A DNA stretch of 64,000 bases from Microbacterium aurugineum (GTDB taxonomy: Bacteria; Actinomycetota; Actinomycetes; Actinomycetales; Microbacteriaceae). The notes beneath the pieces are model-generated. The model worked only from the letters and a program-made list of their open reading frames with translations, had not been told where the DNA came from and made no database searches. Shown one piece after another: positions 8,580 to 17,569 of the stretch. The stretch covers positions 2,115,311 to 2,179,310 of the forward strand of contig NZ_CP078078.1 of assembly GCF_023101205.1 (NCBI RefSeq), in the 5' to 3' direction. Both the position numbers and the translations under genes were made by a program. The first letter of the stretch is position 1, and the number at the start of each line of letters is the position of its first letter.

Positions 8580-10031
8580 TTGAGTGGCCAGACATGGACG
8601 CCCGCCCCGAAGAAGGGGATCATCCCTCTTCATCCGCTGACCTTCGGAATGCTGCTAGGGAAGGCCTTCGCGGCGCTTCGGCACAACCCGAAGGTGCTGT
8701 TCGGGTTCGCCGTCGTCATCCAGCTCGTCGTCGTTCTCGTCACCGCGGGCGTGATGGGGGTCGTGTTCTTCACGACGTTCTCCCGGTTGGAGACGGTCTC
8801 CCCCTCGTCACCGGACTTCGAGGCGGTGCTGGCCGGGACGGTCGGGATCAACCTCATCGCCGGAATCGCCGTGGGCCTCGCGACGATCGCGTTCACCGCG
8901 GTCATGCAGGGCGTCGTCGCCGCCGAGATCGGCTACGCAGCCGTCGGCGTGAAGGCCACGCTCCGGATGCTCTGGCGCAGGATGGCGCCGTCGTTCTGGC
9001 GGCTCGCCGGCTTCGCGTCGCTGACGGTGGCCGCGGTCTTCGGGCTCTTCGCGATCGTCGCGGCGATCATCGCCGCGTTCGTGGCGGGTGGCCTGGGTGG
9101 CAGTGCCGAGCTCATCGGGGTCGTCGTGCTCACGGTGATCCTCATCGCGCTGGCCGCCATCCCGCTGTTCGTGTGGCTGACGACGAAGCTGCTGCTGGTG
9201 CCGTCGATCCTCGTCCTCGAACGCGCACGCTTCCGCGACGCACTCGTCCGGTCCTGGCGCCTCACCCGAGGCCGCTTCTGGGTCGCCTTCGGGGTCGTGT
9301 TCCTCATCAACCTCATCATGGGTGTGGCGATGCAGGTCGTGAGCATCCCCGCGACGCTGCTGAGCACGCTCCTCACTCCCGTGATCGCGCCCACCGGCGC
9401 CGTGGAACCTGCGGCCGTCGTCGGTTTCGTCCTCGCGATCCTCGCGCCGCAGATCCTGATCCTCGTGATCCAGGCGATCGCGGCGGTGGTCCAGAGCACC
9501 GGTGCCGCACTCATCTACGTCGACTGCCGGATGCGGTACGAGGGCCTGGATCAGACACTCCTCGCGTATGTGGAACGCCGGGACCTCGGCTGGACGGATG
9601 AGCAGCAGGGTGACCCGTTCCGCGTGGACCCCGCCCGTGCCGTCAGCTCCGCACCACCGCCCCGACAGGTTCCCGAGCACGTGCAGATGACCCAGGGCTA
9701 CGCCTCTGCTCCGTACGGCACCGCACCGGGTGCTCCCTCCTCCCCCTACCCGGCAGCACAGCCCTACCCAGCAGCACAGCCCTACCCGGCAGCACAGCCC
9801 TACCCGGCAGCACAGCCCTACCCGGGACAGCCTTCACCCCCGCCCCCGGCGCAGCCCTCCGCACCACAGGTGGCGACACCATCGCCGGGGAGCACGGGAT
9901 CGATGGGGACCGCGCCGACGGGGTTCCCGCCCCCGCCTCCGCCCGCACCGCCCGCACCGCCCGCACCGACCGCACCGACCGCACCGCGGGAGACCGGGTG
10001 GGCTGCGCCCGGCGGCGATGACACGGCATGA
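8580..10031 (+). CDS. Multi-pass membrane protein with Pro-rich cytoplasmic tail (glycerophosphodiester phosphodiesterase membrane-domain type)
   Basis: A 483-aa protein with about six hydrophobic segments between residues 35 and 310 and a Pro/Ala/Gln-rich tail from about 350. The membrane part resembles the YciC/GDPD membrane-domain family, which lacks the catalytic phosphodiesterase domain; function is unknown. The start is TTG with GGAGGGA about 9 nt upstream; the preceding ATG codons are out of frame. The tail holds an 18-bp tandem repeat. It heads an operon with the DUF4129, DUF4350, moxR and DUF58 genes and overlaps the DUF4129 gene as ATGA. Confidence 0.82.
   Translation: MSGQTWTPAPKKGIIPLHPLTFGMLLGKAFAALRHNPKVLFGFAVVIQLVVVLVTAGVMGVVFFTTFSRLETVSPSSPDFEAVLAGTVGINLIAGIAVGLATIAFTAVMQGVVAAEIGYAAVGVKATLRMLWRRMAPSFWRLAGFASLTVAAVFGLFAIVAAIIAAFVAGGLGGSAELIGVVVLTVILIALAAIPLFVWLTTKLLLVPSILVLERARFRDALVRSWRLTRGRFWVAFGVVFLINLIMGVAMQVVSIPATLLSTLLTPVIAPTGAVEPAAVVGFVLAILAPQILILVIQAIAAVVQSTGAALIYVDCRMRYEGLDQTLLAYVERRDLGWTDEQQGDPFRVDPARAVSSAPPPRQVPEHVQMTQGYASAPYGTAPGAPSSPYPAAQPYPAAQPYPAAQPYPAAQPYPGQPSPPPPAQPSAPQVATPSPGSTGSMGTAPTGFPPPPPPAPPAPPAPTAPTAPRETGWAAPGGDDTA
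9744..9830 (+). repeat. 18-bp coding tandem repeat, four units plus a partial
   Basis: Units at 9744, 9762, 9780 and 9798 plus a partial at 9816 encode repeated AQPYPA hexads in the membrane protein's tail. Copies are near-identical (one G/A difference), implying recent expansion by slippage. Confidence 0.9.
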
Positions 10032-10669
10032 TCCGACCGTTCGACGACCTGTTCGTCCCCGACGGCGACGAGGCGCGACGCTGGGCCGAGGAGGAACTCT
10101 CCAACCCGCGCTATGCCGACGCGAAGCCGACGTGGTTCGACCTCTTCGCCCGTGACGTGGGCCGTTTCCTCGCCGATCTGTTCAACGCCGACAACAGTGC
10201 GAATGTGGGGCCGGCCGCCCTCATCATCGTGATCACCCTCATCGTCGCCGCGTTGATCGCGGCCCTCATCATCTGGGGTCGGCCTCGAAGGTCTCGCACC
10301 GTCCGACGCGGCCGCGCGGATCTCCTGGGCGCGGCCGATGATCGCTCGGCGTCACAACTGCGCAGCGACGCCGAGCGCCGAGCACGCGAAGGCGATTGGA
10401 GCACGGCGACGATCCTCCGGTACCGCGCCATCGCCCGGAGCCTGCTGGAGCGGGATCTGATCGATCCCGCCCCCGGCGCCACCGCGCAGTCCATCGCGCG
10501 CGACGCGATCCGGGTGTTCGAGCAGGAGGCGGAGGCGATGCGCCGCGCGGCCACTGCGTTCGACGACGTCCGCTACCTCGGGCACGCCGCGACGGAGCAG
10601 ACCTATCGAGAGCTCGCCGCGACCGACGCCCGACTGCTGTCGCTTCGCCCCGAGGAGGTGCCGGCGTGA
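10028..10669 (+). CDS. DUF4129 domain membrane protein
   Basis: A 213-aa single-pass protein. An N-terminal soluble segment is followed by one transmembrane helix (about 65-84, ALIIVITLIVAALIAALII) and a cytoplasmic DUF4129 domain with the typical REGDWSTATILRYRAIARSL and a closing TYRELAATD. DUF4129 proteins regularly accompany MoxR ATPases and DUF58 proteins; a link to transglutaminase-like or wall-associated complexes is proposed for the family but not demonstrated here. Start and stop overlap both neighbours (ATGA upstream, GTGA downstream). Confidence 0.88.
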   Translation: MIRPFDDLFVPDGDEARRWAEEELSNPRYADAKPTWFDLFARDVGRFLADLFNADNSANVGPAALIIVITLIVAALIAALIIWGRPRRSRTVRRGRADLLGAADDRSASQLRSDAERRAREGDWSTATILRYRAIARSLLERDLIDPAPGATAQSIARDAIRVFEQEAEAMRRAATAFDDVRYLGHAATEQTYRELAATDARLLSLRPEEVPA

Positions 10670-11853
10670 GCATGACCGCTCAAACCCCGTCGGTCCCGTC
10701 GACCGCCGAGCACCGACCGCGCAAGACGAAGGCGATCGTGGGCTGGCTGATCGTGGTGACCCTCGTGCTGATCGTCGCCTTCGTCGCGCTCCGTGTCAGT
10801 GTGTCACCGCCGGGAGCACGGGGAGCGCTCGATCCGGAAGGCCGGGACGACGCGGGCGCGCTCGCCCTCGCCGAGATCCTTCGCGACCGAGGAGTCGACG
10901 TCGACGTCGAGCGTTCCCGGACGGCCGCGCGCGCGGCGATCGGCGACGACACGACCCTCGTCATGGCGAATCCGTACACGTTGACGGACGACGCCTTGGA
11001 GACGCTGATGGAACCGGCGGACCGCATCGTGTTCCTCTCCGCAGGCACCCATCTCCTGAGCGCACTCGACATCGGCGAGAACGCCTCGGGGACGCTTCCT
11101 GCGGTGTCCGCCGAGTGCGATGTCGCCGAGTTCGCGCGAGTGGGGACGATCCGCGCGGACAGACTCTTCTCCCCCACGAGTGGGGTGGTGCCCTGCTTCG
11201 GCGATGCGAACGGCGCCGCGGTGCTCGTGGACGACCGCACGGACGACCGCCGCATCGTCGTGGAGGGCTCCAGGCTCTTCGGAAACGCCTCCCTCGCGGA
11301 GAACGGCAACGCTGCGCTGGCCCTCGCCCTGCTCGGGCAGACGGACCACGTCGTCTGGTACGTCCCGAGTTTCGCGGACTCCGACATCGAGGGCGAGTCG
11401 ATCGACACGCTCGGAACCTTGACACCGCCCTGGGTCACCCCGGTGATCCTCCTGCTGCTCCTCACGGGGATCGCCGCAGCCGTCTGGCGCGGTCAGCGCT
11501 TCGGCCCGCTGGTTGCCGAGACCCTGCCCGTGACCGTCCGCGCCTCCGAGACGATGCACGGACGCGCGCGTCTGACGGCCAGGGCCGCGGACTCGGCGCA
11601 CGCCGCGGAAGCTCTCCGCGACGGCGCCCAGCGCCGACTCGCACGACGACTCGGGCTCGCCGCACACGCCGGCGCGGACGAGGTCGCTGACGCGGCCTCC
11701 GACCGACTTCGGATCCCGCGCGGCACCCTGCAAGCCCTGCTGGCCGGGCCCCTGCCCACCGACGACACAGCCCTGATCGATCTCGCACGACGACTCGACG
11801 ACCTCGAGGCCGCAGTGGAGTCGAGCACGCACAGTGCGAGGCATGACGAATGA
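10666..11853 (+). CDS. DUF4350 domain membrane protein
   Basis: A 395-aa protein. A short cytoplasmic N-terminus precedes one transmembrane helix (about 23-45). An extracytoplasmic DUF4350 domain follows, with DDAGALALAEILRDRGVDVDV near its start, and a second membrane helix (about 250-270) leads to a cytoplasmic C-terminal domain. I chose the GTG that overlaps the upstream stop (GTGA); an ATG two codons later is possible. DUF4350 belongs to the GldG-like/ThuA-like fold group. Its role is unknown, but it is a standard member of MoxR-DUF58 operons in actinobacteria. Confidence 0.85.
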   Translation: MSMTAQTPSVPSTAEHRPRKTKAIVGWLIVVTLVLIVAFVALRVSVSPPGARGALDPEGRDDAGALALAEILRDRGVDVDVERSRTAARAAIGDDTTLVMANPYTLTDDALETLMEPADRIVFLSAGTHLLSALDIGENASGTLPAVSAECDVAEFARVGTIRADRLFSPTSGVVPCFGDANGAAVLVDDRTDDRRIVVEGSRLFGNASLAENGNAALALALLGQTDHVVWYVPSFADSDIEGESIDTLGTLTPPWVTPVILLLLLTGIAAAVWRGQRFGPLVAETLPVTVRASETMHGRARLTARAADSAHAAEALRDGAQRRLARRLGLAAHAGADEVADAASDRLRIPRGTLQALLAGPLPTDDTALIDLARRLDDLEAAVESSTHSARHDE

Positions 11854-11912
11854 TCGAACGAACCGACCCTTCCATCCACCCAGAGAAGCCGAGGGAACCC
11901 CGTGACCGTTGA
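11850..11912 (+). CDS. Possible 20-codon leader/coupling ORF before moxR
   Basis: An ATG overlaps the DUF4350 stop as ATGA and opens a reading frame of 20 codons. It ends in a TGA 11 nt inside moxR, which begins in another frame. It would let ribosomes read through the 48-nt gap and re-initiate at the moxR GTG. The peptide (MIERTDPSIHPE...) resembles nothing I know, and it may be chance. Confidence 0.2.
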   Translation: MIERTDPSIHPEKPREPRDR

Positions 11913-12873
11913 GAACCTCCCCGCCGACGACGCCGCGCTTCGTCAGGCCATGCATCGGGTCCGCACCGAGATCGACAAGGCCGTCGTCGGGCAGGCCGGC
12001 ACCGTCACCGGACTCCTGGTGTCCCTGCTCGCCCGGGGCCACGTCCTCCTCGAGGGCGTGCCCGGGGTCGCGAAGACGCTGGTGGTCCGGTCCTTCGCTC
12101 GAGCGCTCGGCCTCGACACGAAGCGCGTCCAGTTCACGCCCGACCTCATGCCGGGCGATGTCACCGGTTCGCTCGTGTACGACGCTCGCACCGGTGAGTT
12201 CGATTTCCGGGCCGGCCCCGTGTTCACCAACATCCTGCTCGCGGACGAGATCAACCGCACGCCTCCGAAGACGCAGGCAGCCCTTCTCGAGGCGATGGAG
12301 GAGCGCCAGGTGTCGGCCGACGGTGTCAGTCGTCCTCTGCCGGATCCGTTCCTCGTCGCTGCGACCCAGAACCCGATCGAGCACGAGGGCACCTACTCAC
12401 TGCCCGAGGCACAGCTGGACCGCTTCCTGATGAAGCTCGTCGTCGGCATGCCCGAACGCGATGCCGAGCTCTCGGTGCTGCGCCGCCACGCCGACGGCTT
12501 CTCCCCCCGCGAGCTGACGGGTATCGATCCGGTGGTCTCGCCGGACGAGATCCGTGCCGCCCAGGAGCGCGCGGCGGCGGTCGAGGTCACCGACGACGTG
12601 CTCGGTTACGTCGTCGACCTCGCGCGCGCGACACGCCAGTCCCCCTCGGTCGAGCTCGGTGCCAGCCCCCGCGCCTCGACGGGACTGCTCGCGGCGGCCA
12701 AAGCCTGGGCCTGGCTCAATGCCTCCTCCGCGGTGACCCCCGACCACGTGCAGACCATGCTGGTTCCGGTCTGGCGCCATCGGCTCCAGTTGCGGCCGGA
12801 TGCCCAGATGGAAGGCGTGTCGGCCGATGCGGTCCTCACTTCCGTGGTGCAGCAGACCCGGGTGCCGATCTAG
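11902..12873 (+). CDS. MoxR-family AAA+ ATPase
   Basis: Cytoplasmic chaperone-like ATPase of 323 aa, thought to assist assembly or activation of partner proteins, often VWA/DUF58 proteins. Walker A is the degenerate GVPGVAKT (about 53-60), Walker B LADEINRTPPKTQ (about 113-125), and sensor 1 ATQNPIEHEGTY. The C-terminal lid begins near residue 230. The GTG start has GAGGGA about 7 nt upstream. It lies directly before the DUF58 gene, with only the stop codon between them. Confidence 0.93.
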   Translation: MTVENLPADDAALRQAMHRVRTEIDKAVVGQAGTVTGLLVSLLARGHVLLEGVPGVAKTLVVRSFARALGLDTKRVQFTPDLMPGDVTGSLVYDARTGEFDFRAGPVFTNILLADEINRTPPKTQAALLEAMEERQVSADGVSRPLPDPFLVAATQNPIEHEGTYSLPEAQLDRFLMKLVVGMPERDAELSVLRRHADGFSPRELTGIDPVVSPDEIRAAQERAAAVEVTDDVLGYVVDLARATRQSPSVELGASPRASTGLLAAAKAWAWLNASSAVTPDHVQTMLVPVWRHRLQLRPDAQMEGVSADAVLTSVVQQTRVPI

Positions 12874-14181
12874 GTGTTCGTCACCGGCCGGCTCACCATC
12901 GCCCTCGCCGTGGGCGTCCTCCCGCTCGTCCTCATCGGACTGGCGGGCTATCCGGCGTACCCCGCCCTCGGGGCTTGGATCGGCCTGTGCGTGCTGCTGG
13001 TCGCCCTGGATGTCGCACTCGCTGCGAACCCCCGATCGGTGACCGTGAGCCGCCGGGTGCCCCAGCGAGCTCGTCTGGGCGAGCAGGTCCCGGTGAGCGT
13101 CGCCGTCCACAACCACGGCACCAGGACACTGAACGCCGTGATCCGCGACGCCTGGCAGCCCACGGCCGGGGCTCCCGCCGAACGCCAGCACCTGCGTGTG
13201 GCGCGGGGGGAACGCGCCCGGGTCTCGATCACCCTCCGCCCCCGGCGACGTGGGGAACTGGTGAGCGAGTTCGTGATGATCCGCTCGCGCGGCCCGCTCG
13301 GCCTCGCCGGCCGACAAGCGCGACACGTCGTCCGCGGCGCGATCCGGGTGCTGCCTGCCTTCTCCTCGCGAAAGCACCTGCCCTCGCGCCTCGCACGGTT
13401 GCGCGAACTGGACGGCAACACCAGCATCCAGGTGCGCGGTCAGGGAACCGAGTTCGATTCGCTGCGCGAATACGTACGGGGCGATGACGTGCGCTCGATC
13501 GACTGGCGGGCCACGGCTCGAGCCGGAACGACGATGCTGCGCACGTGGCGTCCTGAGCGCGACAGGCACGTGGTCATCATCATCGACACGGGCCGCACAG
13601 CCGCTGCCCGAGTCGGGGACGGCACCCGTGTCGATGCCTCCCTCGAGGCCGCTCTCCTCCTCGCCGCGCTCGCCTCCCGTGCCGGCGATCACGTGCACCT
13701 GCTCCTGTACGACCGCGTCGTCCGTGGCAGGGTGACCGGTGTCGACGGCAGCGCGCTGCTCCCGGCGATGACCGACGCGATGGCCCCGGTGCACGCACGC
13801 CTGGTCGACACCGACTGGCGCGGTGCCTTCGCCGCGGTCCGCTCGCTCACCACACGACCGTCGCTGATCGTCGCGCTCACCGCGCAGGATGCCGCAGAAT
13901 CGGCGCGCGGCTTCCTCGGTGCCTTCCCCCGGGCGTCACGGGCGACGACGGTCCTCGTCGGTTCGGTGACGGACGACGGCATCGGTGCTCTCGCCCGAGA
14001 ACGAGGTTCCCGGGAAGAGGTGTATCTCGCCGCCGCGGCCGAACGCACCCTCCGTGACGCGGAGAACGTCGCCGACGCGATCCGCAGAGCCGGTGGAGAG
14101 GCGATCGCCGCCGACCCGGAGGAACTCCCCCCTCGCATCGCGGATCGCTACCTCGAGCTGAAGGCCGCAGGACGCCTCTGA
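12874..14181 (+). CDS. DUF58 domain protein (VWA-like)
   Basis: A 435-aa protein. Two N-terminal transmembrane helices (about 5-25 and 30-48) are followed by a beta-rich segment and then DUF58, whose signature GQGTEFDSLREYVRGDDVR continues into IDWRATAR near residues 190-215. A VWA-like domain follows, with VIIIDTGR replacing the usual D-x-S-x-S metal site. It is the typical partner of MoxR and closes the operon that began with the TTG-started membrane gene. The GTG directly follows the moxR stop. Confidence 0.9.
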   Translation: MFVTGRLTIALAVGVLPLVLIGLAGYPAYPALGAWIGLCVLLVALDVALAANPRSVTVSRRVPQRARLGEQVPVSVAVHNHGTRTLNAVIRDAWQPTAGAPAERQHLRVARGERARVSITLRPRRRGELVSEFVMIRSRGPLGLAGRQARHVVRGAIRVLPAFSSRKHLPSRLARLRELDGNTSIQVRGQGTEFDSLREYVRGDDVRSIDWRATARAGTTMLRTWRPERDRHVVIIIDTGRTAAARVGDGTRVDASLEAALLLAALASRAGDHVHLLLYDRVVRGRVTGVDGSALLPAMTDAMAPVHARLVDTDWRGAFAAVRSLTTRPSLIVALTAQDAAESARGFLGAFPRASRATTVLVGSVTDDGIGALARERGSREEVYLAAAAERTLRDAENVADAIRRAGGEAIAADPEELPPRIADRYLELKAAGRL

Positions 14182-14210
14182 CCTGTGCCGTGCCCGTGCG
14201 CTGAGGGCGA

Positions 14211-15221
14211 TCAGCCGGAGATCAGCCGCGGAGTCCCCGCCTCGTACTCGACGAGGTCGCCGGTCTCCCCCGCCCGGTGCGCACGCCCGCCGATGACGAG
14301 CATGTAGATCAGGAACACCGCGAGCGCGGCCGCACCGATCCCGATCTTCACCGGCCACGGGAGACCCCAGCCGGTCACGAAGCCCTCGACGAGCCCCGAC
14401 AGGAACAGCGCGAAGATGAGTCCGATCGCGACCGTGGCGAGTGCCCTCCCCTCCTCGGCGAGAGCCTCCCCGCGGGTGCGGTGCCCGGGAGCGACCCAGG
14501 CCCAGAAGATGTGCAGCCCCGCGGCGCCGGCGACGAAGATGCAGGTCATCTCGAGCATGCCGTGCGGGAGGATGTAGAGCACCATCAGATCGGCCTTGTC
14601 GTGCGCCGCCATGATCGCGCCGGCAGTGCCGATCCCCATCGCGTTCTGCACGAGCATGTAGACGGGCCAGATCCCGGTGACGCCGAACAGCACACACTGC
14701 ATCGCGATCCAGGCGTTGTTCGTCCACACCATGCCCATGAACGTGGCCGCGGCGTTCTCGGTGTAGTAGCCCGTGAAGCTCTCGTCCGCGTACTGCTCGA
14801 GGGCGTCGGGCGGACCGAGGGTCGCGATCAGCGCCGGGTCGCTCGCGATCCATGCGGCTGTGCCGACCGCGACCGCGATGAAGGCGACCGCGATCACCAG
14901 AGTGGTCCATCGCAGACGATAGAGAGCGGCAGGAAGCTGCAGTCGGAAGAACCGTGCCGTCTGGGTGAGGATGCTGTCGGACGCGCCGGTGAGGCGGAGC
15001 CGGGCTCTCACGAGGATCGTGGACAGGTACGCACCCTGCGGCGAGTCGCCGACCGAGGTCTTCAGTTCGGCGAGGTCGGCCGACGCGGCGCGGTAGCGGA
15101 CGATGAGCTCATCCACTCCGGCGCCGTCGAGTCGGGCGCGGCTGAGCTCGTCGAGCCGTTCCCACTCGGCACGGCGTGCATCGGTCAACGCGTCGGCATC
15201 CACCTGATTTACTGTACTCAT
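14211..15221 (-). CDS. SpoIIM-like integral membrane protein
   Basis: A 336-aa protein with about six transmembrane helices and the SpoIIM motif region (AESFTGYYTENAAATF-like, then NAWIAMQCVLFGVTGI and HGMLEMTCIFVAGAAGLH). In Bacillus SpoIIM works in engulfment. Most actinobacterial homologues, like this one, occur in non-sporulating bacteria beside an RDD protein gene and have no defined role. The ATG (product MSTVNQV...) overlaps the ATG of the divergent RDD gene in a single CATG. Confidence 0.88.
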   Translation of the reverse strand: MSTVNQVDADALTDARRAEWERLDELSRARLDGAGVDELIVRYRAASADLAELKTSVGDSPQGAYLSTILVRARLRLTGASDSILTQTARFFRLQLPAALYRLRWTTLVIAVAFIAVAVGTAAWIASDPALIATLGPPDALEQYADESFTGYYTENAAATFMGMVWTNNAWIAMQCVLFGVTGIWPVYMLVQNAMGIGTAGAIMAAHDKADLMVLYILPHGMLEMTCIFVAGAAGLHIFWAWVAPGHRTRGEALAEEGRALATVAIGLIFALFLSGLVEGFVTGWGLPWPVKIGIGAAALAVFLIYMLVIGGRAHRAGETGDLVEYEAGTPRLISG

Positions 15222-16029
15222 GTCCACCCCGATCGACGTCTCCGACGAGGTGCTCTCCGGCGAAGCCGTCGCCATCGATGTGCAGCCGGTCGGCTTCCTG
15301 CTGCGCGCGCTCGGTGCCGCCATCGACATGCTCCTCGGATACGCCGTGTTCGCGCTGTGGCTCTTCCTGCGCATCTGGCTGCTGAACGCCGGCGTGCTCG
15401 ACGATGCCACCGACCGCATCGCGACGGTCGCGGCGATCGTGGTCAGCTTCGTGGTGCTGCCGATCACCATGGAGGTCGCGCTCAAGGGCCGCAGTCTGGG
15501 CAAGCTCGCGATCGGCGGACGCATCGTCCGCGTGGACGGAGGCGCCGCCGGATTCCGCCATGCCTTCATCCGCGCGCTCATCGGCGTTCTGGAGATCTAC
15601 ATCACGTTCGGCGGCATCGCCGTGCTCACGGGCGCCTTCACGGCGCGGTCCCAGCGGCTGGGCGACCTCGTCGCGGGGACCTACAGCCAGCGCGTCCGCA
15701 CTCCGGCCCTCATCTCGCACGCCCCCGTGCTGCCCCCGGCGCTGGCCGGGTGGGCGCAGATCGCCGACGTCGCGCGAATGCCCGACCGGCTGGCTCGGCG
15801 CATCTCGCAGTTCCTGGTGAGCGCTCCGCGGATGATCCCCGCCGCGCGGGCCCGCGTCGCGCAGGAGCTGCTGGCGGAAGCGACACCGTTCGTGTCGCCG
15901 GTGCCGCCCGTGTCACCCGAGCACGTTCTCGTCGGCATCACCGTGCTGCGCCGCGAACGGGAGCGCCGAGCGCTGGAGAACGCCGACCGCCGCGCCGAAC
16001 GGCTCACCGGACGTCACGTCGGCGTCTGA
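15220..16029 (+). CDS. RDD family membrane protein
   Basis: A 269-aa protein. The RDD domain (about 15-150) opens with GFLLRALGAAIDMLL, where Arg and Asp are the family hallmarks, and continues with KGRSLGKLAIGGRIVRVDG and SQRLGDLVAGTY. Three membrane segments are followed by a long hydrophilic C-terminus of about 120 residues. Some RDD proteins act in ion or solute transport, but the function here is unknown. Its start codon shares two bases with that of the divergent SpoIIM-like gene, so the promoter of each must lie within the other. Confidence 0.9.
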   Translation: MSTPIDVSDEVLSGEAVAIDVQPVGFLLRALGAAIDMLLGYAVFALWLFLRIWLLNAGVLDDATDRIATVAAIVVSFVVLPITMEVALKGRSLGKLAIGGRIVRVDGGAAGFRHAFIRALIGVLEIYITFGGIAVLTGAFTARSQRLGDLVAGTYSQRVRTPALISHAPVLPPALAGWAQIADVARMPDRLARRISQFLVSAPRMIPAARARVAQELLAEATPFVSPVPPVSPEHVLVGITVLRRERERRALENADRRAERLTGRHVGV

Positions 16030-16080
16030 GTCCCGCCGGAGGACGAGCTCCGAAGCGCACGAGCGCCGACGCGGACGCGG

Positions 16081-17526
16081 TCAGTAGCGGTAGTGCTCGA
16101 GCTTGTACGGCCCCTCGACCGGCACGCCGATGTATGCGGCCTGCGCGGCGCTGAGCGTGGTCAGCTGCACCCCCAACGCGTCGAGATGGAGGCGGGCCAC
16201 CTTCTCGTCCAGGGACTTGGGAAGCACGTACACGCCGATCGGGTACGCCTCGATGTTCGTGTAGAGCTCGAGCTGCGCCAGCACCTGGTTCGTGAAGGAC
16301 GCACTCATCACGAAGGACGGGTGGCCGGTGGCATTGCCGAGGTTCATCAAGCGGCCCTCGCTGAGCACGAGCACACTGCGTCCGTGGGGCAGACGCCACT
16401 CGTGGACCTGCGGCTTGATCTCGATCTTCTCCGCGCCGTCGAGGGCTTCCAGACCCGCCATGTCGATCTCGTTGTCGAAGTGCCCGACGTTGGCGACGAT
16501 CGCCAGGTGCTTCAGCGCCAGCATGTGCTCGGTCGTGACGACATCGCGGTTGCCGGTCCCGGTCACGACGATGTCGACCTCGCCCGCGACGTCGAGCAGA
16601 CGCGCCACCTGGAAGCCGTCCATGGCGGCCTGGAGCGCGCAGATCGGATCGATTTCACTGACGATGACCCTGGCGCCCTGTCCACGGAGGGCTTCTGCCG
16701 CCCCCTTGCCGACGTCGCCGTACCCGCAGACGAAGGCCACCTTGCCGCCGATGAGCACGTCGGTCGCGCGGTTGAGCCCATCGGGGAGGGAGTGGCGGAT
16801 TCCGTACTTGTTGTCGAACTTGCTCTTGGTCACCGAGTCGTTGACGTTGATCGCCGGGAACAGCAGGTCTTCGGAGGCGGCGAGCTCGTAGAGACGATGC
16901 ACGCCCGTCGTGGTCTCTTCCGTGACCCCGATCAGCCCTGCGGCGAGCGCCGTCCAGCGATCGCTCGACTCCGCGAGGGAGCGGCGCAGGAGGTCGAGGA
17001 TGATCGAGTATTCCTGTGAATCGGTCTCGGTCGGAGCAGGTACTGCTCCGGCCTTCTCGAACTCGACGCCCTTGTGCACGAGCAGAGTCGCATCGCCGCC
17101 GTCGTCGAGGATCAGGTTGGGTCCGTCGAACCCGCTCGACGACCAATCGAAGATCCGCGCCGTGCAGGCCCAGTACTCTTCGAGGGTCTCCCCCTTCCAG
17201 GCGAAGACGGGCACGCCTGCCGGGGCGTCGACGGTGCCTTCGGGACCCACGACGACGGCGGCGGCCGCCTCGTCCTGCGTGGAGAAGATGTTGCAGCTCG
17301 CCCACCGGACCTCGGCGCCGAGGGCCACGAGCGTCTCGATGAGGACCGCGGTCTGCACCGTCATGTGGAGCGAGCCCGCGATCCTGGCGCCCTTCAGCGG
17401 CTGAGCACCGCCGAACTCCTCCCGGAGTGCCATGAGTCCGGGCATCTCGTTCTCCGCGAGCCGCAGCTGGTGACGGCCGGCTTCGGCGAGGGACAGATCG
17501 GCCACACGGTACTCGAGCTCAGGCAT
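16081..17526 (-). CDS. ahcY: Adenosylhomocysteinase
   Basis: Hydrolyses S-adenosylhomocysteine to adenosine and homocysteine using bound NAD, recycling the product of methylation reactions. The 481 aa fit actinobacterial enzymes. Visible features are [16 protein letters not shown] in the substrate domain, [16 protein letters not shown], the NAD Rossmann motif [20 protein letters not shown], and the C-terminal tail PYKLEHYRY that reaches the neighbouring subunit. GGAAG lies 9 nt upstream of the ATG. Only 43 nt separate it from the upstream ABC permease gene on the same strand, so co-transcription is possible. Confidence 0.97.
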   Translation of the reverse strand: MPELEYRVADLSLAEAGRHQLRLAENEMPGLMALREEFGGAQPLKGARIAGSLHMTVQTAVLIETLVALGAEVRWASCNIFSTQDEAAAAVVVGPEGTVDAPAGVPVFAWKGETLEEYWACTARIFDWSSSGFDGPNLILDDGGDATLLVHKGVEFEKAGAVPAPTETDSQEYSIILDLLRRSLAESSDRWTALAAGLIGVTEETTTGVHRLYELAASEDLLFPAINVNDSVTKSKFDNKYGIRHSLPDGLNRATDVLIGGKVAFVCGYGDVGKGAAEALRGQGARVIVSEIDPICALQAAMDGFQVARLLDVAGEVDIVVTGTGNRDVVTTEHMLALKHLAIVANVGHFDNEIDMAGLEALDGAEKIEIKPQVHEWRLPHGRSVLVLSEGRLMNLGNATGHPSFVMSASFTNQVLAQLELYTNIEAYPIGVYVLPKSLDEKVARLHLDALGVQLTTLSAAQAAYIGVPVEGPYKLEHYRY

Positions 17527-17569
17527 GCGCTCATTCTTCCATCATGTCGGCCCCTCACGACCGTGTGTG

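Noticed and set aside
9744..9830. Short repeats as a CRISPR array
   Set aside because: Contiguous in-frame coding repeats without spacers, and no cas genes.
8580..10031. Active glycerophosphodiester phosphodiesterase
   Set aside because: Only the membrane-domain type is visible; no catalytic phosphodiesterase motifs.
14211..15221. SpoIIM as evidence for sporulation
   Set aside because: Homologues are common in non-sporulating actinobacteria beside RDD genes; no other sporulation genes are present.
14277..16154. Long plus-strand frame across the SpoIIM-like and RDD genes
   Set aside because: It is out of frame with both recognisable proteins and has no domain.
17527..17569. SAH riboswitch before ahcY
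   Set aside because: The gap is only 43 nt and lacks the conserved SAH-riboswitch core sequences.
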